Source: VBOC01 sp035635475
Lineage (GTDB): Bacteria; Bacteroidota; Ignavibacteria; UBA10030; SZUA-254
DNA length: 64,000 bases
Assembly (NCBI GenBank): GCA_035635475.1
Contig: DASQAZ010000033.1
Location: forward strand, 1 to 64,000
Reading direction: 5' to 3'
In this document: piece by piece, positions 45,775 through 53,904 of the stretch
Position numbering within the stretch: the stretch's first letter is position 1
Layout of the letters: each line of letters starts with the position of its first letter
Notes under the pieces: model-generated
What the model saw: only the letters and a program-made list of their open reading frames with translations
Told to the model about the DNA's origin: nothing
Database searches by the model: none
Translations under genes and position numbers: made by a program

Positions 45775-46375
45775 AAGGGCCCGTCTCGGCAAGATTCGAA
45801 GTGCGTTTCGCGCCATAGAATGATGGGTTGTAAAAAGGTGCGAACGCGGCTGTAAGCGCAATTTCGAACGATCGCTGTCTTGTAAGCAAATCCCGCGTAA
45901 GAACCCCCCACGTCCCCTGCTTGCTCCGAACGTCGGATTGGCTCGCCACCTCGTCGATAACCTCAGAGAGATCACGGCCTTTCCGCATCACTTCGCGGGC
46001 GATTCGTTCCGGCACAAGGACATTTCCCGAGCTCCCGAAGTAACCAACCGCCCCATCGCTGACGTAAGCCCAGCTCTGGAGGAAAACTTGTTCTTTACCG
46101 GAGTGCCGGACGGTGTGGAACCCCCCTTCGAGTCCGATGTAGAAATCGGCGGTTTTCTTTTTGGACTGAAGATGCTCCTGCAGCCTCATCGCCCGCTTTC
46201 GTGCGCCGCCAAGAAGCTGTTCCAGCGTCCGGGGCATGGAGACATCTCCTCCGATGCTCGACATGATATAATTAGGAACCGACGATGGTGGCCCGAGGTA
46301 GCGACGAATCGACCGGACGACTTTCTTGACTGCGTCGACCTTCGGTCCCCGCGTGCTGGCGATGGCGATGATCAT
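45710..46375 (-). CDS. Inosine/xanthosine triphosphatase-like protein (DUF84/YjjX)
   Basis: The protein has 221 residues. The start AIASTRGPKVDAVKKVV and the core DFYIGLEGGF and AYVSDG are characteristic of the DUF84 NTPase family, which removes non-canonical purine triphosphates. The final about 35 residues (RAETPQRTRSAKRGTDRKRR) are basic and beyond the family core; they are encoded where the gene overlaps the convergent transporter. The ATG at 46375 starts the conserved domain directly. Confidence 0.85.
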   Translation of the reverse strand: MIIAIASTRGPKVDAVKKVVRSIRRYLGPPSSVPNYIMSSIGGDVSMPRTLEQLLGGARKRAMRLQEHLQSKKKTADFYIGLEGGFHTVRHSGKEQVFLQSWAYVSDGAVGYFGSSGNVLVPERIAREVMRKGRDLSEVIDEVASQSDVRSKQGTWGVLTRDLLTRQRSFEIALTAAFAPFYNPSFYGAKRTSNLAETGPSRAETPQRTRSAKRGTDRKRR

Positions 46376-46467
46376 GGATGCGCTTGCGATAAGGCCTCCC
46401 GGGATTTTCCACGAGAACTAAATAATGGAGATGCGCGGAAGAGAAGATGCAGGACATCCGCAGTGCG

Positions 46468-46542
46468 TGGACGCTGCTGGGTTCGAACCAGCGACCCCCG
46501 CCTTGTAAGGGCGGTGCTCTGAACCAGCTGAGCTAAGCGTCC
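46468..46542 (-). tRNA. tRNA-Val (anticodon TAC)
   Basis: This is a complete cloverleaf on the minus strand. The acceptor is GGACGCT/AGCGTCC with discriminator A, and the D-arm is AGCTCAGCTGGTTCAGAGC. The anticodon stem CCGCC/GGCGG holds the loop CTTACAA with TAC at 34-36, and the T-arm is CTGGTTCGAACCCAG. CCA is not encoded. It is ten bases downstream of tRNA-Gly and probably shares its transcript. Confidence 0.95.
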
Positions 46543-46552
46543 AGATAACTAT

Positions 46553-46627
<75 letters not shown>

Positions 46628-47003
46628 GGGTATTTTATTACGAAATTTTAATGTTTGAGGCGATATTTGAGCGAGTCGGTCTATTCGAGGGACGGAAAAG
46701 GGACAAAATCCTAACACTCCAGAAGAAATATACCACCCGCCTTCTTCACAAGCAACCCAACCAACTGAGGCCGCATTGTTTCCAGAGCTCTTCTAGTACC
46801 CTGCTCCCACCCTATTGAAGTCAAGCAGATAATTTCGCATATTCTTTCGGGAGGAAGCGCTACGCCACTTCCTGACATTCCCAATAGTTCTGTTCGGCTG
46901 CCAAGCAATGCGCGGCACGCGTCTAAACATGTAAGAACGGAATATTGCGTTATTACTGAATGTTAAGCGAAATTGTTCACTGCCTTATTAACCCTCAGAG
47001 CTT
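46628..47003. other. Element left end, no supported gene
   Basis: This 376-base stretch upstream of the tRNA holds one 23-bp copy of a repeat also found near the other end of the element (46686-46708). It must contain whatever promoter now drives tRNA-Gly and tRNA-Val; a TAAAAT at about 46632-46637 (minus strand) sits at a suitable distance. No convincing reading frame is present. Confidence 0.5.
46686..46708. repeat. Subterminal 23-bp direct repeat, left copy
   Basis: The copy begins CGAGGGACGGAAAAGGGACA and continues AAA. An identical 23-bp copy lies at 57627-57649. Both are inside the element near its ends, 59 and 125 bases from the att repeats. They are candidates for integrase arm-binding sites. 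Confidence 0.6.
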
Positions 47004-47534
47004 ATGCAATCAGAGACTATGATCCAGATTGCTTCTTTGATAATTGGCGCTCTTGGATTCACGTTTGGTGTTTACAAGCACTTCTCTTCACGTAAAGTTG
47101 CCAAGATCACATACGAGGTGACAGAATTGGGGGACTTCCCGCTGCCGGATGAATTCCTTGCAGGATTAGATAAGGCGCCGATAATGATTATGATTAAGAA
47201 CAATGGCAACAGAATGGCCCGGTCGGTGCTTCTGCATCTGAAGACCCGATCACTAATAAAGGAATTTCTCATTGCCACGGACGAGAAATGGGAAGAACAT
47301 CACGGAGATTATGAGTTGACTTTGAGAGTGCCACAACTCAATCCAAGCGATGCAGTAAAAGTATCCTTGTTTTGCAACCAAAATGACGTTCATCGCAAGC
47401 TCTTGACCGATCTCCGAGTAACACATTCCGAAGGGGTGGCAGTTGACTTAAAAGCACCATCACCAGGCGGCATCGCAGTTACTTTCGATTTGTTTGGATT
47501 GAGTTTAGGCATCCCATTATCCAAGAAGAAATGA
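47004..47534 (+). CDS. Unknown membrane-anchored protein, 176 aa
   Basis: One N-terminal hydrophobic helix (about residues 7-24, IQIASLIIGALGFTFGVY) is followed by a soluble beta-rich domain (PIMIMIKNNGNRMARSVLLH, then GIAVTFDLFGLSLGIPL). The family is not recognised. It is the first cargo gene of the element and lies about 255 bases before the OLD nuclease on the same strand. It may be an independent defence or accessory protein. Confidence 0.6.
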   Translation: MQSETMIQIASLIIGALGFTFGVYKHFSSRKVAKITYEVTELGDFPLPDEFLAGLDKAPIMIMIKNNGNRMARSVLLHLKTRSLIKEFLIATDEKWEEHHGDYELTLRVPQLNPSDAVKVSLFCNQNDVHRKLLTDLRVTHSEGVAVDLKAPSPGGIAVTFDLFGLSLGIPLSKKK

Positions 47535-47586
47535 CCGTTGCACCCTTATCCAAAACAACTTAGCTTAATAAGCAAGAGTACGGCGC

Positions 47587-47775
47587 TCAAAGTGTTCGGA
47601 AGCGAATCCCGACATTGAGTCGTGGTTTGCTCAACGCTTCCGCTCGCGACAAGAAATTCTGTTTGTAGTTGGCTTCGGCATTGCGGACTCCTGCGAAACG
47701 TCCTTTGCCACGAAAACCGCAATTGTCATTCGAAAGACATTTTCTTGTAGAAGCACCCCTCACGGCATAAGACAC
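47587..47775 (-). pseudogene. Possible remnant of a C-terminal FGE/DUF1566-like fragment
   Basis: A minus-strand open stretch in the gap before the OLD nuclease gene reads VRGASTRKC, CGFRGKGRFAGVRN and ends LNVGIRFRTL. This is reminiscent of the RGGS...NVGFR ends of formylglycine-generating-enzyme-like domains. No upstream part or start is found, so if real it is a fragment. It may equally be chance. Confidence 0.2.
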
Positions 47776-47789
47776 GGAGTAAAAACTAA

Positions 47790-49400
47790 ATGGGGATGAT
47801 CTTTCAGAAGGTAATATTGGAAAACTACAAGTGCTTTCGTCATTTGGAGCTGGATCTGCGAGATTCGTTGACTCTACTTGTCGGTGATAACGAAACAGGA
47901 AAATCTACCTTGATCGAGGCGGTCAACCTTTGCCTTACGCAAGAGCTATTTGGAAGAAACCTGGCATTTGACATCTCCCCCTACCTCTTCAATCGGACAT
48001 GTGTCTCGGAATACCTAAAAGCCCTAAATGCCCACAAGAAGGTGGCTCCACCAACCATCTTGATCGAACTTTATTTTAAGGACACGGGGGAATTTGCGTC
48101 ACTTAAGGGAACCAATAATTCCAAGAGGGTGAATTTACCGGGGGTTAGAACCTTGATCGAATTTGATCAAGATTTTTCAGACGAATACGAGAGCTACATC
48201 TCGGATCCCAAAAAGATCAAGAATATTCCAACCGAGTATTATAGAGTGCACTGGTATTCGTTTGCAAACAGTTCAATCACAAAGCGAACCCTCGCCACTA
48301 ATGTCACCTTTATTGATACCACGACGATAAGACTTCAATATGGCTCAGATTACTACATACAGAAAATAGTTGAAGATTCACTCAATCCCAAGGAAAGGGC
48401 TGAACTGGCGGTCGAATATCGAATGCTGAAAGAGACGTTTGCTAACCGAGAAGCCCTCAACAAGATTAACGAAAAACTCGCATCTAGCAAAGGAACGATC
48501 TCCAAGAAGAAGCTACAAGTATCGATCGACATCTCCCAAAAGGCGAATTGGGAAACTAACCTGACTTCATACTTGGACGATATTCCCTTTCAGCATATTG
48601 GAAAGGGCGACCAAAGTATCTTAAAGATGTTAATAGCCCTGGATCGTAAGGCAGTGGACGCTCACCTGATTCTTATTGAAGAGCCGGAAAACCACCTGTC
48701 TTACTCGATGATGAATTATCTGATCGGTAAAATTCAAGAAAAATGTGCTGCCAAGCAGGTTATCCTAGCCACGCATAGCACCTTTGTCCTGAACCGACTG
48801 GGAATTGACAAAGTCATTCTACTCTCGGAGGAAAGGAAGGCAATATCACTGAGAAACCTTTCAGAAGGTACGCAAGAGTATTTCCAGAAACTTCCAGGTT
48901 ACGACACTCTTCGTCTCATAATTGCCAAGAAGCCGATTCTTGTCGAAGGCCCCTCCGACGAGTTGATAGTGCAAAAGGCCTACCTTCAAATGAAAGGCAA
49001 TCTTCCCATAGAGGATGGATTCGATGTGATCGCTGTACGAAGTCTCTCCTTTAAGCGTTTTCTTGAAATCGCGGTTTTGCTAAACAAAAAGGTCGCAGTT
49101 ATCACGGATAATGATGGCAACTATAAGAAGAATGTCGAAGCTAAGTACGCTGACTATATTGGGAATCCGCAAATCGGGATCTTTTACGACAAAGAAAACA
49201 AATACCCGACTTTGGAGTACCAAATTGCTAAAGTCAACGACTTAAGACTGCTCAACACTATTTTTTCCCGGAACGATAAATCCAAAGAAACTCTTATCCA
49301 ATTCATGATTGAGAATAAAACTGATTGCGCACTTAAACTCTTCAACTTCTCCGGCACTGTATCTATCCCTCAATACATTCTTGACGTCTATGGCGACTAA
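47790..49400 (+). CDS. OLD-family ATP-dependent nuclease, GajA-like (Gabija-type defence)
   Basis: The protein has 536 residues. The N-terminal ABC-like ATPase has Walker A GDNETGKST (32-40), Walker B near 293 (LILIEEPENHL) and the ATHSTFVLNRL switch. The C-terminal TOPRIM domain has E385 (LVEGPSDE) and the metal-binding acidic cluster near 438 (ITDNDG). This ATPase-TOPRIM order defines OLD nucleases. Pairing with a UvrD-like helicase directly downstream is the Gabija (GajA/GajB) arrangement. The helicase overlaps its last 11 bases. Gabija nucleases nick phage DNA when nucleotide pools fall; that role here is inferred from family and context. Confidence 0.85.
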   Translation: MGMIFQKVILENYKCFRHLELDLRDSLTLLVGDNETGKSTLIEAVNLCLTQELFGRNLAFDISPYLFNRTCVSEYLKALNAHKKVAPPTILIELYFKDTGEFASLKGTNNSKRVNLPGVRTLIEFDQDFSDEYESYISDPKKIKNIPTEYYRVHWYSFANSSITKRTLATNVTFIDTTTIRLQYGSDYYIQKIVEDSLNPKERAELAVEYRMLKETFANREALNKINEKLASSKGTISKKKLQVSIDISQKANWETNLTSYLDDIPFQHIGKGDQSILKMLIALDRKAVDAHLILIEEPENHLSYSMMNYLIGKIQEKCAAKQVILATHSTFVLNRLGIDKVILLSEERKAISLRNLSEGTQEYFQKLPGYDTLRLIIAKKPILVEGPSDELIVQKAYLQMKGNLPIEDGFDVIAVRSLSFKRFLEIAVLLNKKVAVITDNDGNYKKNVEAKYADYIGNPQIGIFYDKENKYPTLEYQIAKVNDLRLLNTIFSRNDKSKETLIQFMIENKTDCALKLFNFSGTVSIPQYILDVYGD

Positions 49401-50469
49401 TCGGGTAATTGTGGCTTCTGCTGGGTCAAGGAAAACGACATTTTTGGTCGAAGAGGCACTTCGACAACCAGAGAAAAGTACATTGATAACTACCTACACA
49501 ATTGAAAACATCCGCCAGATCATTGATTTTGTGACAGAAAGAATTGGGTGCGTTCCGAAGAATCTTCAGATACTTACTTGGTACTCCTTTCTTCTCAGAG
49601 AATGTGTACGACCATATCAAAACTTCCTTTACGACAAGAAACGAATTAGCAACATATCCTTTATGGAAGGCAGATCTGCTCTCTATGTCCGCAAGGAGAA
49701 TGTATCAAGATATTATTTTCAAAATGGAGAATGGATCTATACTGATAAAATCGCAGAGTTTGCCTGCGTGTGTAATGAGTTATCCCAAGGCCTGGTAATT
49801 GCGAGACTCGAACAAATTTACGATCAAATATTCGTAGATGAGTCGCAGGATTTGGCCGGATACGACTTTGATCTCTTGGAACTCCTCGTTCGCTCGATAC
49901 TCAACATCGTGATTGTTGGGGATTGCCGGCAATCAACATATTTCACTAACTGTTCTCCGAAGAACCACAAGTTCAAGGGATATAATATAATCCGATTATT
50001 CAACCACTGGGAGAGTAAAGGCCTTTGTGTCGTTACGCAGAATAACGAGAGCTTTCGCTGTAATCAGAAAATATGCGATTTTGCAGACCGGCTCTATCCC
50101 GAGCTTGACGCTACGAAATCCAAGAATGGCGATGTTACGGGGCATGATGGTGTTTTTGTGGTGAACTCTACTGATGTGAGCAGCTACTATGATCTCTTTA
50201 AGACTGTGGTCCTCAAGGATTCAATCAAGACGTTGACGATGGATCTGCCATCGATGAACTTTGGAATCGCCAAAGGTAAAACTTTTGACCGCGTACTTAT
50301 TTTCCCGAACGGGCCGATTCGCAAGTATTTAGCCAGCGGGGATTCCTCGCAACTTGCGCCCAGGACAAAGGCCGGACTATATGTCGCGATCACGCGAGCG
50401 AAATATAGCGTGGCATTCGTATGCCAGGAAATAGCACCAGACTTGGATATCGAAGGATTTGTGTTGTAA
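49390..50469 (+). CDS. Short UvrD/Rep-like helicase, GajB-like
   Basis: The ATG at 49390 overlaps the nuclease gene end and gives 359 residues. The SF1 motifs in order are I (ASAGSRKTT, 9-17), II (VDESQDL, about 149), III (GDCRQSTY, about 176), IV-like (NNESFRCNQKI), V (AKGKTFDRVLI) and VI (VAITRAK, about 333). Motif I has GSRKT instead of the usual GSGKT. The protein is clearly shorter than UvrD and than typical GajB, leaving little room for the 1B and 2B insertions. It forms a two-gene unit with the OLD nuclease. Confidence 0.82.
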   Translation: MATNRVIVASAGSRKTTFLVEEALRQPEKSTLITTYTIENIRQIIDFVTERIGCVPKNLQILTWYSFLLRECVRPYQNFLYDKKRISNISFMEGRSALYVRKENVSRYYFQNGEWIYTDKIAEFACVCNELSQGLVIARLEQIYDQIFVDESQDLAGYDFDLLELLVRSILNIVIVGDCRQSTYFTNCSPKNHKFKGYNIIRLFNHWESKGLCVVTQNNESFRCNQKICDFADRLYPELDATKSKNGDVTGHDGVFVVNSTDVSSYYDLFKTVVLKDSIKTLTMDLPSMNFGIAKGKTFDRVLIFPNGPIRKYLASGDSSQLAPRTKAGLYVAITRAKYSVAFVCQEIAPDLDIEGFVL

Positions 50470-50514
50470 GTTTTTGGTTAATTCGCATTGCATAGGCTCT
50501 GACACGAGACAATA

Positions 50515-50820
50515 ATACGAGGAACGAAAAATTCTCTTGATGGAATTCCGAACCGGAGGGACCTGTCCACCAGTCACGTTGATAGATGGAATTTGACCAT
50601 GAGGATACAAATGCGTAGATTTACACGCCTCACAAATGCATTCTCTAAGAGCCTGAGACACTTGGGATCTGCCGTTGCAATTTACTTTTTTCATTACAAC
50701 ATCATGAGGCTCCACGAATCATTTAGAATAACGCCCGCGATAAAGGCGGGGATTAGCAGACATCTTTCGACTTGGGAGGAGTTTCTAAGATGGAACATAC
50801 AACAACAGAAGGCGGCATGA
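50515..50820 (+). pseudogene. Transposase C-terminal remnant (IS1-like), left copy
   Basis: An open stretch without a start reads as the C-terminal about 100 residues of an IS1-like transposase: STSHVDRWNLTMR, RRFTRLTNAFSKSL, HYNIMRLHESFRITPA and HLSTWEEFL. The rest of the transposase is missing. The TGGGAGGAG coding for WEE lies just before the methyltransferase ATG and supplies its ribosome site. A diverged second tail lies at 52329-52424. Confidence 0.75.
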
Positions 50821-51752
50821 CGCTATTCGGGCAGACAAGCATAACCGGGGATTTTTCTGATAAAGCAAAGATAGTGCTTCATTGCGGTGATACGCATGAT
50901 TTTCTTGCGACGATTCCAGACGAGACTTTCAAGCTGATCATTACCTCACCTCCGTACAACTTGGGCAAATCCTATGAGACCAAGACCAGCATCGAGAAAT
51001 ATCTGGAAAGCCATGTTGATGCAATCGACGACCTGGTGAGGCTTCTGAAACCCGATGGGAGTCTATGCTGGCAAGTCGGAAATTTCGTTGATAAGTCAGA
51101 GGTCTTTCCCCTCGACGTATTTTACTACAAGCTGTTTAAGGAGAGAGGATTAAAACTGCGGAATCGAATCATCTGGCATTTCGAGCATGGTCTTCATTGC
51201 TCCAAGCGATTTTCCGGCAGATACGAAACCATCCTATGGTTCACCAAGAGCGATCACTACGTTTTTAACTTGGATCGGGTCCGCGTCCCCTCAAAGTACC
51301 CCGGTAAGACATTCTACAAGGGCAAGAATCATGGAAAGCCCTCTGGTAATCCGTTAGGCAAAAATCCATCTGATCTCTGGAAAACTGTTGAGCGCGATTG
51401 GGATCAGGGCGTATGGGAAATCCCAAACGTGAAGGCCAATCATCCAGAAAAGACCATTCATCCATGCCAGTTCCCCATCGAGCTTGTTGAACGCTGCGTT
51501 ATCGCACTCACCAATGAGGGTGATTGGATTCTTGATCCGTACTCCGGGGTAGGCTCAACCCTTATCGCTGGCATAAGACATTCACGCAGGGTCACAGGGG
51601 TCGATAAAGAGAAAAAGTACATTCAGCTTGCTAAGGCCAGAATCAAATCATTCTTCGACGGTAATCTTAGAATACGACCGTTAGGAAAGCCCGTCTTTCA
51701 ACCTACAGGCAGAGAAAAGGTTTCGCAAATGCCCATTGAATGGGAGAAATGA
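50790..51752 (+). CDS. Type II DNA methyltransferase (beta class, probably N4-cytosine or N6-adenine)
   Basis: The start is the ATG at 50790, ten bases after GGAGG, giving 320 residues. Catalytic motif IV is TSPPYNLGK (about 52) near the N-terminus and the SAM motif I is DPYSGVGSTL (about 249) near the C-terminus, the beta-class order. SPPY is most often seen in N4-cytosine enzymes. The stop overlaps the endonuclease start by four bases. It should protect host DNA from the BstYI-like enzyme, so the expected site is RGATCY-like. Its first 31 bases overlap the decayed transposase tail. Confidence 0.92.
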   Translation: MEHTTTEGGMTLFGQTSITGDFSDKAKIVLHCGDTHDFLATIPDETFKLIITSPPYNLGKSYETKTSIEKYLESHVDAIDDLVRLLKPDGSLCWQVGNFVDKSEVFPLDVFYYKLFKERGLKLRNRIIWHFEHGLHCSKRFSGRYETILWFTKSDHYVFNLDRVRVPSKYPGKTFYKGKNHGKPSGNPLGKNPSDLWKTVERDWDQGVWEIPNVKANHPEKTIHPCQFPIELVERCVIALTNEGDWILDPYSGVGSTLIAGIRHSRRVTGVDKEKKYIQLAKARIKSFFDGNLRIRPLGKPVFQPTGREKVSQMPIEWEK

Positions 51753-52327
51753 GAATAGCGGCTCTCTATTCGTTCAATGGGGGTGCGGAAGCCGTAGACA
51801 AGAGGTATCCCAAACTCTTGTCCGAAGTCAAAGACATTATCGGCCTCATAGATTCAGAACGCTACAAGACGAAGAGGAGTAAGGAGAAGACAAAGCGGGG
51901 GAGAATCCTATATAGTCCAAAACAGCTTAACAAAGCATTTAAGAGGGAGTTCGGGAAGAAGAAATGGGAAACGCTGAGGGTGAAATGCGATTATCCGACC
52001 CAATTTTACGTTCAAGGGTATGCACCGTCCAAGCTTAATCGCGGCTCGTTCAGGGAAATGGACTTCGTTAAGGATCGACTGGGCATTGAAGTTCAGTTTG
52101 GTAAGTATTCGTTTATGGTTTACAATGTCGCGGCGAAAATGACGATCTTCCATCGGCTCGGTTACATCGACGTGGGGATTGAAATTGTACCTGTCAAGGC
52201 CTTTGCGAGCAAGATGTCGAGCGGGGTTTCTTACTTTGAGCAGTTCGTCTGGGATCTGGAAAAAAGAGGCATTGCAGATATTGACATTCCCGTTCTCATT
52301 ATTGGGATTGATTCTTCTAACGAGTAA
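51749..52327 (+). CDS. BstYI/BglII-like type II restriction endonuclease
   Basis: The start at 51749 (ATGA overlap with the methyltransferase) gives MRIAALYSFNGG, which matches the start of BstYI. The protein has 192 residues. SKEKTKRGRILYSP and DFVKDRLGIEVQFGKYSF are shared with BstYI. The active site is the BglII/BstYI variant with acidic residues near D105/D109, E114 and Q116 in EVQ in place of the usual ExK. Recognition is probably RGATCY by homology. The next transposase remnant starts immediately after its stop. Confidence 0.9.
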   Translation: MRIAALYSFNGGAEAVDKRYPKLLSEVKDIIGLIDSERYKTKRSKEKTKRGRILYSPKQLNKAFKREFGKKKWETLRVKCDYPTQFYVQGYAPSKLNRGSFREMDFVKDRLGIEVQFGKYSFMVYNVAAKMTIFHRLGYIDVGIEIVPVKAFASKMSSGVSYFEQFVWDLEKRGIADIDIPVLIIGIDSSNE

Positions 52328-52328
52328 T

Positions 52329-52424
52329 CGCGTTCAGCAGACAATGGAGGCGGGAGTTAGTAAACACCTTTGGACTTGGGAGGAATTCTTAGACTCCAAT
52401 AATGAGCGCAAAGAAGCGGCTTGA
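52329..52424 (+). pseudogene. Transposase C-terminal remnant, right copy
   Basis: A 31-codon stretch (AGVSKHLWTWEEFL...KEAA) resembles the last residues of the remnant at 50515-50820, with about half of the positions identical. The first copy and this one bracket the restriction-modification pair as direct repeats. It begins two bases after the endonuclease stop. Confidence 0.65.
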
Positions 52425-52432
52425 TCTAGCGG

Positions 52433-52756
52433 TTGATTCTGACTATACGATTGCGTAACATATTATCAAGATTGAGCAAATCGGGATGGCTTCGGAAGGG
52501 ACATCTTCAGCTAATTGTCCGACATGGTATAGCTGCGGGGACAGTTATACTTGTTCTTGTTGCACTCCGTCTCATGTTTGCTCTTCTCCTGCCAAGTGGA
52601 ATAACTGCGACTATTCTTTTGAACATGGACGAGATCGGAATGATAGCTACTATGCTCTACTTGCTTGTTTCTTTAGTTATTGAACTTTATGGAATGATTC
52701 GCAGACAGTGGCAAAAGGGGAAAGATGAAGGCCTATTCAGTTTTATCACCGCGTAA
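52433..52756 (+). CDS. Small membrane protein of unknown function
   Basis: The frame opens at TTG 52433 and gives 107 residues with two hydrophobic helices (AAGTVILVLVALRLMFALLL and IATMLYLLVSLVIELYGMI). A later start is possible. The family is not recognised. It overlaps the next gene by 32 bases, and that one overlaps the third by 20, so the three are a tight unit. Confidence 0.5.
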   Translation: MILTIRLRNILSRLSKSGWLRKGHLQLIVRHGIAAGTVILVLVALRLMFALLLPSGITATILLNMDEIGMIATMLYLLVSLVIELYGMIRRQWQKGKDEGLFSFITA

Positions 52757-53138
52757 TCTAAAGGAAGCATTCATACTTTACGGTCTTGTAGCATTTGGAG
52801 GGATGGTATGGGGTGCCATCTACGCAATACTGAAGATATTGGGAATAGATTATTGGTGGTTATATACTTTGATTATTATCGGTGCCGTTCTTTCCGCTCT
52901 GTATTTGTGGCAAAAATATAAGCAGAAATCGCGTGATGCACTTCTTGGGGCTATATCTCCGCTAACGGCAAACACTCTCGTGACCATCGAAAGAATTTCG
53001 ACCACAAATTCTGAGTGGCACTTACTACTTTTCCCAAGACAATTAGGCGAAGAAGAAGATTGGCCAATCGTTTCTGACATAGACAGCCCCCCAGTCGATA
53101 TTAATTCATCAAGGGATTATGCAACTGCCAAAGGTTAG
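52725..53138 (+). CDS. Small membrane protein of unknown function
   Basis: The protein has 137 residues. Two transmembrane helices (LYGLVAFGGMVWGAIYAIL and WLYTLIIIGAVLSALYLW) are followed by a cytoplasmic tail of about 70 residues that ends rich in Asp, Pro and Ser. The ATG at 52725 follows GGGGAAAG. The family is not recognised. It overlaps both neighbours, which suggests coupled translation and a shared function. Confidence 0.6.
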   Translation: MKAYSVLSPRNLKEAFILYGLVAFGGMVWGAIYAILKILGIDYWWLYTLIIIGAVLSALYLWQKYKQKSRDALLGAISPLTANTLVTIERISTTNSEWHLLLFPRQLGEEEDWPIVSDIDSPPVDINSSRDYATAKG

Positions 53139-53514
53139 AATCTGTATTTTGTGCGAAGATATGAGATCAGAGGTTGGGCACAAAGTAAGTCTAATGGGAG
53201 TTTTTGGTGCACTCCCGGACGTCGAAATCCTAATGAAAGACCTCACAATACCAATTGCAAAATTGACTTTTGTTCTACTCTTGCATGAAGGCGAGGGAGA
53301 TTTTAGGCTTAGTTCAAGCATCAAGACGCCCGATGGGAGAACGCTGTCTCCTGTGTCACAACAGACTCTAACTATTCCCAAAGGCAAGCGTGTAAATCTT
53401 GCGGTTATGGTTCCAAACTTCATTGCAAACGAAGCTGGTACTTTTACATTTACTCTTAATGCAGATAAAGAGAAGATATACGAGTCAAGCTTTAAAATCT
53501 CCCCCGCCTCCTAA
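53119..53514 (+). CDS. DUF6941-like soluble protein
   Basis: The protein has 131 residues. The start VRICILCEDMRSEVGHKVSLMGVFG resembles the conserved opening of the DUF6941 family (CED.R.E.G.K.SLMG). The rest is predicted beta-rich, ending GTFTFTLNADKEKIYESSF. There is no signal peptide. It closes the three-gene overlapping unit. DUF6941 has no established function. Confidence 0.65.
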   Translation: MQLPKVRICILCEDMRSEVGHKVSLMGVFGALPDVEILMKDLTIPIAKLTFVLLLHEGEGDFRLSSSIKTPDGRTLSPVSQQTLTIPKGKRVNLAVMVPNFIANEAGTFTFTLNADKEKIYESSFKISPAS

Positions 53515-53904
53515 TCAGAATTAAATTCTCGCCGACAAAGTAAGCACCCCGTATGACGGGGCTACGGTTTCCGTGAAACAGAGCCAGTACCGCCGATTGC
53601 TGGCAATCTTCAAGAAATGAACAACCGCTTGTGATCTCAACACGTTTTAGAGCAAACTGAGCTAGTCCCTGTTGGCCTGGTAGTCCCCTCTCATGAAGGC
53701 TTTGGCTGAGAGCCATTTCATATACATCTGTCAATACGTCCAAAATACATCCCAAATACATCACTCAACACGTCAGCGACCTTAACGCAAATAACAGCTG
53801 ATTTTCCAGGTGGGATTGGGGAATATGGATATATTTCGGCTTTCTTGAAATCTACAGGTCTTTGAATATCTCATTTCAAGATAAGAATGTAGGCCATATT
53901 GATT
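53515..53904. other. Intergenic region between convergent genes
   Basis: No convincing gene is seen. A perfect six-base hairpin CCCCGT-ATG-ACGGGG lies at about 53548-53562 and could end transcription of the upstream plus-strand unit, although it is not followed by a U-run. Confidence 0.4.

Noticed and set aside
46711..46908. Minus-strand 65-codon frame at the left end of the element
   Set aside because: No ribosome site or family resemblance, and it lies in the region expected to hold the tRNA promoter.
53492..53764. Minus-strand 90-codon reading frame after the DUF6941-like gene
   Set aside because: No ribosome site, no recognisable family and unusual composition; it overlaps the end of the plus-strand gene.
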